Source of the DNA: DATLFA01 sp039915945
GTDB lineage: Bacteria; Actinomycetota; Acidimicrobiia; Acidimicrobiales; WLNW01
Assembly: GCA_039915945.1 (NCBI GenBank)
Contig: JBDSMH010000015.1
Span: 1 to 19,313, forward strand
Direction of reading: 5' to 3'
DNA: 19,313 nucleotides
This document shows positions 14,744-19,313 of the stretch, in pieces. The notes beneath the pieces were generated by a model. It made no database searches and was not told the origin of the DNA. It saw nothing but the letters and a program-made list of their open reading frames with translations. The translations under genes and the position numbers were made by a program. The first letter of the stretch is position 1; each line of letters begins with the position of its first letter.

Positions 14744-15826
14744 ATGAGAGTGGCCATGGTTTCGTTCGACGCCGGCGAGTATGGCGTCCAAGTGGCGAAT
14801 GCCATATGCGACCACTCCGAAGTGTTGTTGTTGGGCCCGCGAGACCCGATCAAGCCGTACGCGTCGAAGTTGAACCCCAAGATCGAGACCTACTTCTTCG
14901 ACAATCCCCGCATACGCGAGGCACCGCAACAGCTCCTGGCGATGACCAAACTGCGCAAGGCGATCAGTCGCTTTCGCCCTGATGTCGTGCACGTGCAGCA
15001 CGTCCATCTGTGGTTCAGCTTGTGGCTGCCCACGTTGCGCAAATACCCGCTCGTCATCACGGTGCACGACCCGGTGCACCATGTCGGCGACACCGAATCG
15101 GCGCGCACGCCGCAGCGGCTGGTGCACTGGGGTTACCGGCGCGCCGATCAGCTGATCACCCACGCCGAGCAACTCAAGTCCGTTTTGGTGGACGACATCC
15201 ACTTGCCCGCCGACCGCATCACCGTGATTCCTCACGTCGCCATCTCGTCGGACGGGCCCGACTCGACCGTGGCGGAGCGAGGCAAACGGTTGTTGTTCTT
15301 CGGGCGCATCTGGGAGTACAAGGGTCTCGAATACCTGATCCGGGCCGAGCCACTCATTTCGGCGCGTATCCCCGATGTCGAGATAGTGATCGCCGGTCGG
15401 GGCGAAGACTTCGGCAAGTACCGCCGCATGATGGTGAATCCGAGCCGGTTCGTGATCGACAACGAGCTCATTCCCGACGAGCGGGTAGCGCAGCACTTCG
15501 GTGAAGCGAGCGTGGTCGTGTTGCCGTATATCGACGCGTCGCAATCAGGTGTCGTTCCGATCGCCTACTCGTTCAACCGTCCGGTCGTTGCGACGTCGGT
15601 CGGCGGGTTGCCGTCCGTCGTCGAAGATGGTGTCACCGGTCTGTTGGTTCCGCCGCGCGACGAACGGGCACTCGCCGATGCGATCGTCACGCTGCTCGAA
15701 AACGACGACCTGCGGCACAAGATGGGTGCTGCCGGACGCAACAAGCTCGAGCGCGAATGGGCGCCCGAGGTCATCGGTCCACAACACATCGATGTGTACG
15801 AGCGCGCGTTGCGGAGCCGGCGTTGA
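14744..15826 (+). CDS. Glycosyltransferase family 4 (GT-B) protein
   Basis: A 360-residue GT-B glycosyltransferase. The N-terminal Rossmann half starts MRVAMVSFDAGEYGVQ and includes DVVHVQHVHLW and VITVHDPVHH. The C-terminal nucleotide-sugar-binding half carries LLFFGRIWEYKGLEYLI (183-199), VEIVIAGRG and SQSGVVPIAYSFNRPVVATS (266-285), followed by GGLPSVVEDGVTGLLVPP. The first Glu of the classic EX7E motif is replaced, as in some GT4 subgroups. ATG 14744 follows GGAGA at about eight bases. An ATG 39 bases upstream is less likely because MRVAMVS is the normal start. Its stop overlaps the TTG start of the heptose fusion gene, suggesting it transfers the heptose or acts on the same glycan. Confidence 0.91.
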   Translation: MRVAMVSFDAGEYGVQVANAICDHSEVLLLGPRDPIKPYASKLNPKIETYFFDNPRIREAPQQLLAMTKLRKAISRFRPDVVHVQHVHLWFSLWLPTLRKYPLVITVHDPVHHVGDTESARTPQRLVHWGYRRADQLITHAEQLKSVLVDDIHLPADRITVIPHVAISSDGPDSTVAERGKRLLFFGRIWEYKGLEYLIRAEPLISARIPDVEIVIAGRGEDFGKYRRMMVNPSRFVIDNELIPDERVAQHFGEASVVVLPYIDASQSGVVPIAYSFNRPVVATSVGGLPSVVEDGVTGLLVPPRDERALADAIVTLLENDDLRHKMGAAGRNKLEREWAPEVIGPQHIDVYERALRSRR

Positions 15827-16989
15827 CCAACCGCGACGGTCCGGTCGTCGTCCTCGATCGAGACGGCACGCTCAACGTCGAGGTGCACTACCTGTCGCGT
15901 CCCGATCAGGTCGAGTTGCTGCCGGGCGTCGTCGAGGGTCTTCGCGCGTTGCAGTCAGCCGGCTGCCGTCTCGTCGTCGTGACCAACCAGTCGGCGATCG
16001 GCCGCGGCTACTTCGACGAAGCGTGCCTGAGCACGATCCACGACCGGCTGCGGGCGTTGCTCGCGGCGCACGGTGTCACCCTCGACGCGATCTATCACTG
16101 CCCGCATCGCCCCGACGAGGGCTGCCGGTGCCGCAAGCCCGGGCCTCTGCTCATCGAGCGAGCGGGCGTCGACCTCGGCTTCGATCCGGCGACCGTCGTC
16201 GTGGTCGGCGACAAGCCGTGTGACATCGATCTGGGACGGGGCCTCGGGGCGACGACCATTCTGGTGCGCACCGGCTACGGCGCCGCCCACGAAAAAGCAG
16301 GGGACGCGGCCGCTGATTTCGTGGTCGACGATCTTCGCGACGCGGCACGGGTAATTATCGGCAGGCTTCCTGCCGACAGGACTGACGACATGACCCAGCA
16401 TCGCCAACTCGCCCGAGCGCGCCTCCACCTCGAAGCCAGCATCGCGGTCACGCGCCAGACCCTCGATGAGTGCGTGCCGTCGATCGTCGCTGCGGTCGAT
16501 CTCGTCGCCGCGTCGTTTCGCGCCGGTGGCAAGTTGATGCTCTGTGGCAACGGCGGCTCGGCCGCTGATTGCCAGCACATGGCGGCCGAGCTCGTGAGTC
16601 GGCTGACGATGGCGTACGAACGGCCCGGGCTGCCCGCGCTCGCGCTGACCACCGACAGTTCTTTCCTGACGGCGTTCACCAACGACATCAACTACGAGGA
16701 CGTGTTCGCGCGCCAAGTGCAAGCGCTCGGCAAGCCGGGCGACGTGCTGCTCGGCATCAGCACGAGCGGCAATTCGACCAACGTGGTGCGAGCGGTCGAG
16801 CAGGCCCGCACACAAGGGATCCGTACCGTCGGGTTGCTCGGGTCGGGCGGCGTGTTGCCGTCGATGGTCGATGTGGCGATCCGGGTGCCGAGCTCGTCGA
16901 CGATGCTGGTCCAAGAGACCCACCTGTCCGTCGAGCACATCATCTGTGCATTGGTCGAACGCGAGCTCTACGGGTACGAGGATGAGTAA
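15823..16989 (+). CDS. gmhB/gmhA: Bifunctional heptose-bisphosphate phosphatase / sedoheptulose-7-P isomerase (GmhB-GmhA fusion)
   Basis: A 388-residue two-domain enzyme. Residues 1-185 are a HAD-IIIA phosphatase like GmhB: D12-x-D14 in LDRDGT, VVTNQSAIGRG, the zinc loop C93-x-H95...C101-x-C103, K105, and VVVVGDKPCDID. Residues 190-388 are a SIS-fold isomerase like GmhA: LCGNGGSAADCQHMAAEL, with H252 and E256, GISTSGNS, and Q364/H372 with the same eight-residue spacing as Q172/H180 of E. coli GmhA. GmhA converts sedoheptulose 7-phosphate to D,D-heptose 7-phosphate, and GmhB removes the 7-phosphate after kinase action. The start is TTG 15823, in a TTGA overlap with the preceding stop and with GGAG upstream. 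ATG 16390 could restart translation as GmhA alone. Confidence 0.92.
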   Translation: MTNRDGPVVVLDRDGTLNVEVHYLSRPDQVELLPGVVEGLRALQSAGCRLVVVTNQSAIGRGYFDEACLSTIHDRLRALLAAHGVTLDAIYHCPHRPDEGCRCRKPGPLLIERAGVDLGFDPATVVVVGDKPCDIDLGRGLGATTILVRTGYGAAHEKAGDAAADFVVDDLRDAARVIIGRLPADRTDDMTQHRQLARARLHLEASIAVTRQTLDECVPSIVAAVDLVAASFRAGGKLMLCGNGGSAADCQHMAAELVSRLTMAYERPGLPALALTTDSSFLTAFTNDINYEDVFARQVQALGKPGDVLLGISTSGNSTNVVRAVEQARTQGIRTVGLLGSGGVLPSMVDVAIRVPSSSTMLVQETHLSVEHIICALVERELYGYEDE

Positions 16990-16997
16990 TAGGACCC

Positions 16998-17027
16998 TTG
17001 GAGGCCGTCCGCGGTCACCTTTACACT
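16998..17027 (+). promoter_or_regulatory. Possible internal promoter before the heptose kinase gene
   Basis: TTGGAG at 16998-17003 and TACACT at 17022-17027 are separated by 18 bases, in the 57-bp gap between the fusion gene and the kinase gene. The predicted transcript would start almost at the Shine-Dalgarno, so this is a weak call. Read-through from the upstream genes is equally possible. Confidence 0.28.
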
Positions 17028-17046
17028 CGAAAGGGAGGAGCTGGGA

Positions 17047-18123
17047 ATGATCATCAGCCGTACACCTTTTCGCGTGTCCTTCTTCGGTGGCGGCACTGAC
17101 TATCCCGGTTGGTATCGCGAGCATGGTGGTGCCGTGCTGGCGACCACGATCGACAAGTACTGCTACCTCACCTGTCGCTATCTGCCCCCGTTCTTCGAGC
17201 ACAAGATCCGCATCATCTACTCGAAGATCGAGAACTGCCAGACCGTCGACGAGATCCGACACCCGTCGGCGCGCGAGGTCATCCGCTATCTCGGCATCGA
17301 TCGCGGCCTCGAGATCCACCACGACGCGGATCTCCCGGCGCGCAGCGGGCTAGGGTCCAGTTCGGCCTTCACTGTCGGCCTCTTGCACGCGTTGTACGCA
17401 TTGCAGGGCCGCATGGTCGGCAAGCACGAGCTCACTCGTGAAGCGATCCACATCGAGCAAGAGGTGCTACGCGAGACCGTGGGTTCGCAGGACCAGGCGT
17501 CGACGGCGCATGGCGGCTTCAACCTGATCACCTTCCCCCAATCCGGTGACCCCGTCGTCACGGCCGTCCCAGTCGGCACCACACGGGTGCATGAGCTCAA
17601 CGACCATCTGTTGCTCTTCTACACGGGCATCCGACGTACCGCCGAAACCGTCGCCCGCAGCTACGTCGACGACATCAAGTCCAAGCGGCGCCAGCTGCGG
17701 CTGATGAAAGATCTCACCGACGAAGCGGTCACGATCCTCAACTCGGGCGTCGACCTCAAAGCATTCGGGTTTCTCCTGCACGAAGCGTGGGAGGCCAAAC
17801 GCAGCTTGTCCGAGCAAGTGTCCAACTCCGACGTCGACGACATCTATGACATCGCGATCCGCTACGGCGCTACCGGAGGCAAGCTCCTCGGTGCCGGCGG
17901 TGGTGGGTTCTTCCTGGTGTTCGCACCGCCCGAATGTCACCGCGCCATTCGCGAGGCGCTACAGCAGTTGGTGTACGTGCCGTTCCGCTTCGAATTCGCC
18001 GGCAGTCAGGTGATCTTCATGGATCGCGAGCAGGACTACCTCGACGTCGACCCCGATGCCGCGATCGGGCGCCGCTTCCGCGAACTCGATCCCGACGGTG
18101 ATCCCGCCGCCGAGGGCCGCTAG
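17047..18123 (+). CDS. hddA: GHMP kinase, D-glycero-D-manno-heptose 7-phosphate 1-kinase (HddA-like)
   Basis: A 358-residue GHMP-family sugar kinase. Motif 1 is MIISRTPFRVSFFGGGTDYP with GGG at 14-16, motif 2 is LPARSGLGSSSAF (97-108), and motif 3 is TGGKLLGAGGGGFFLVF (277-292). ETVGSQDQASTAHGGFN (144-159) is characteristic of HddA and related hexose/heptose kinases. HddA phosphorylates D,D-heptose 7-phosphate to the alpha-1,7-bisphosphate on the GDP-heptose route, and the fused GmhB-GmhA gene directly upstream supports this over fucose or galactose kinase. The start ATG 17047 has a strong GGGAGGAG eight bases upstream. Its TAG stop shares a CTAG palindrome with the stop of the opposing nitrilase gene. 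Confidence 0.91.
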   Translation: MIISRTPFRVSFFGGGTDYPGWYREHGGAVLATTIDKYCYLTCRYLPPFFEHKIRIIYSKIENCQTVDEIRHPSAREVIRYLGIDRGLEIHHDADLPARSGLGSSSAFTVGLLHALYALQGRMVGKHELTREAIHIEQEVLRETVGSQDQASTAHGGFNLITFPQSGDPVVTAVPVGTTRVHELNDHLLLFYTGIRRTAETVARSYVDDIKSKRRQLRLMKDLTDEAVTILNSGVDLKAFGFLLHEAWEAKRSLSEQVSNSDVDDIYDIAIRYGATGGKLLGAGGGGFFLVFAPPECHRAIREALQQLVYVPFRFEFAGSQVIFMDREQDYLDVDPDAAIGRRFRELDPDGDPAAEGR

Positions 18124-19073
18124 TCGCGGGCGAGTTCGTCGAACTCTCGGGCAATGAGCTTGGACACCTCACGCTGGTGCCCTCGACGCCATTGCTGCCA
18201 CGGGTACACGGCGCGCCACCGCTCGAGCTTTTGTCGCGACAACGAGGCGCTGACGATCTCTTCGTGTTCGACGCTCGCCGACGCATAGACGTGGTTGAAG
18301 CGCGGGAATGCCGGCCCTGCGATGGTGCTCGAGCCGCCCCAATGTGCAACGCGCGGCTTGTCGAGCCCACCGGCGCCGTAGTTGCCACTGTCGGCATCGC
18401 CGCCGACGAAGTTGGAGCTCGCGGTGTAGATCTGGTTCTCGAGTGCCCGCACCTCGGTGGTGTGCATGAAGTACTCGCGCTTGCCGGGGCCGGCAAACGA
18501 CGCCGAGCAGTTGACGATGAGCTGGGCGCCTTTCAGCGCGAGGATGCGCGACAGCTCCGGATTCAGCCAGAAGTCGTAGCAAATCAGTACGCCGACCGGC
18601 CCCCATCGTGTGTTCCACACCGGCAGCGCATTGCCCGGCGCGAACGTGATGCCCTCGGTCACCCACGGCGGGCTGCCGAGGTGGATCTTGCGGTAGGTGC
18701 CCTGGATGCCGTCGGGGCCGATTACGGCAACAGCGTTGTAGAGCCGTCGTGCTTCGGTGCGATCGCGTTCGGCCAAACCGAACATCACGTACATGTCGTG
18801 TTGCTCCGCCAGTTTCGCGACGCGCTCGGTCGCGGGCCCTGGCACCGTCTCGGCGAGCCCTACGTGGTCGTCGCACGCCCCGCCGACCGAGCGACAGTCG
18901 TCGCACGCCGCGGCGCCGATGAGCGCTTCTTCGGGGAACGCGAGCAGATCGATGCCTTGCGCGGCGGCCTCGACGATGCTGGCCTCGATCTTGTCGAGGG
19001 TCGCCGCCTTGTCGCGAATGACAGGCGCGAAATTCACCACACCGACGTGGAACGTGTCGTCTTGCCTCGCCAT
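18120..19073 (-). CDS. Carbon-nitrogen hydrolase (nitrilase superfamily)
   Basis: A 317-residue nitrilase-superfamily enzyme that hydrolyses a C-N bond (amide, nitrile or carbamoyl). The triad is E48 in LLAFPEEALIG, K129 in TYRKIHLG and C165 in VLICYDFWLNPE. A second conserved Glu lies in the WVTEG block (about 137-141). The region after the first Glu holds an unusual Cys/Asp-rich stretch (CDDC at 57-60 and C67). ENQIYTASSNFVGGDADSGNYG near residues 212-233 is a typical late block. The substrate is unknown. GTG or other upstream starts are not needed: ATG 19073 follows AGGGGGG. It is convergent with hddA, overlapping it by three bases. Confidence 0.91.
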   Translation of the reverse strand: MARQDDTFHVGVVNFAPVIRDKAATLDKIEASIVEAAAQGIDLLAFPEEALIGAAACDDCRSVGGACDDHVGLAETVPGPATERVAKLAEQHDMYVMFGLAERDRTEARRLYNAVAVIGPDGIQGTYRKIHLGSPPWVTEGITFAPGNALPVWNTRWGPVGVLICYDFWLNPELSRILALKGAQLIVNCSASFAGPGKREYFMHTTEVRALENQIYTASSNFVGGDADSGNYGAGGLDKPRVAHWGGSSTIAGPAFPRFNHVYASASVEHEEIVSASLSRQKLERWRAVYPWQQWRRGHQREVSKLIAREFDELARD

Positions 19074-19164
19074 GTTTGCCCCCCTGAGCCGAGTGTTACG
19101 TCAGCGCAATCAAACCGCAATCATTTCACCTGGGGGCGGTTGCGGAGTAAAGGCTAAAGGTCGC

Positions 19165-19193
19165 TATAGTTCGCGCTGATCGGGTTACCCGAT
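19165..19193 (+). promoter_or_regulatory. Promoter -10 box with adjacent 15-bp palindromic operator candidate
   Basis: TATAGT at 19165-19170 fits a -10 box, with a weak TTGCGG 19 bases upstream (19140-19145). Eight bases after it lies the perfect palindrome ATCGGGTTACCCGAT (19179-19193, central T), covering the expected transcription start. This is a classic place for a repressor to bind. As RNA it would form a 6-bp hairpin. Confidence 0.42.
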
Positions 19194-19284
19194 GTCTACC
19201 CACCAAACCGAGGAGCGCACGATGCTTTCGTCGCAGCGCAACACCGCACTCCGGGGCGTGCTTCTCGGGGGAGACAACATGTGA
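19192..19284 (+). CDS. Very short reading frame, possible leader peptide
   Basis: ATG at 19192 opens a 30-codon frame (beginning STHQTEERT), with an internal ATG at 19222 that has GAGGAG eight to ten bases upstream and would give a 20-residue peptide. It ends ...GGDNM-TGA. It lies just downstream of the candidate promoter and overlaps the palindrome by two bases. It could be a leader peptide for a gene beyond the right edge, or a chance frame. Nothing in its sequence identifies a function. Confidence 0.25.
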   Translation: MSTHQTEERTMLSSQRNTALRGVLLGGDNM

Positions 19285-19313
19285 GCCATCCCGTGCGCAG
19301 GTAAGCGCGCAAC
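19194..19313. other. Right-edge leader region, no recognisable long gene
   Basis: The last 120 bases contain the short frame and a second purine-rich stretch, GGGGGAGA, at about 19267-19275. No long frame with a start codon is visible before the window ends. This looks like the 5' leader of a gene that lies to the right. Confidence 0.35.

Noticed and set aside
13704..14744. Plus-strand open frame of about 346 codons opposite egtB
   Set aside because: Shadow frame. EgtB on the other strand has all expected motifs.
15955..17322. Minus-strand open frame of about 455 codons across the heptose genes
   Set aside because: It is antisense to GmhB-GmhA and HddA, with no recognisable motif and skewed composition.
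18120..19073. Nitrilase as part of the heptose operon
   Set aside because: It is transcribed convergently and shows no sequence link to sugar metabolism.
1..19313. CRISPR array, insertion sequence or prophage
   Set aside because: No regularly spaced direct repeats, transposase motifs, terminal inverted repeats or phage genes were seen.

Overview
The window is high-GC DNA with tightly packed genes on both strands, GTG and TTG starts, and a tRNA gene with no encoded CCA. Together with a two-gene ergothioneine locus, PAQR/hemolysin III, MerR-GyrI, TIGR03086 and LPG-synthase-like genes, this suggests a chromosomal segment of an actinobacterium. Acidimicrobiia (Ilumatobacter-like) is possible, but that is an inference from style and gene content. 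There is no phage gene, transposase, integrase or CRISPR array.

Layout. 1-1691: end of a small membrane protein, a DUF2071/YqjF-like protein, and a convergent PAQR/hemolysin III membrane protein. 1766-3177: a conserved hypothetical gene and, divergently only 32 bp away, a gene for a c-di-AMP-cyclase-like (DisA_N/DAC) protein with a variant RHR motif. 3232-4574: two convergent genes, a hypothetical protein and a MerR-GyrI regulator, each apparently broken by a one-base deletion near its 3' part. 4671-4743: tRNA-Arg(CCT). 4809-7488: a membrane-anchored hypothetical, a TIGR03086/maleylpyruvate-isomerase-like protein, an LPG-synthase-type membrane protein and a hypothetical protein. 7503-9698 (minus): a winged-helix regulator with a degenerate receiver, an aldo/keto reductase and a carboxymuconolactone-decarboxylase-like protein. 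10057-12222: a COG2159-type amidohydrolase and a convergent NAD-type short-chain dehydrogenase. 12304-14588 (minus): egtB-egtD, the core of ergothioneine biosynthesis. 14744-18123 (plus): a GT4 glycosyltransferase, a fused GmhB-GmhA heptose enzyme and an HddA-type heptose 7-phosphate kinase. 18120-19073 (minus): a nitrilase-superfamily hydrolase. The right edge holds a promoter-like region with a perfect 15-bp palindrome and a very short reading frame, probably the leader of a gene outside the window.

Functional units. EgtD trimethylates histidine and EgtB adds the sulfur. The adjacent absence of egtA and egtC, and the form of the EgtB C-terminus, hint at a cysteine-using (two-gene) pathway. 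The heptose unit supplies isomerase, kinase and phosphatase, i.e. three of the four steps from sedoheptulose 7-phosphate to a GDP-activated D,D-heptose, next to a glycosyltransferase. The nucleotidyltransferase (HddC) is not in the window.

The most interesting items are the variant DAC protein, the GmhB-GmhA fusion in a GDP-heptose-type cluster of a probable Gram-positive, the compact egtBD locus, and the promoter-palindrome arrangement at the right edge.
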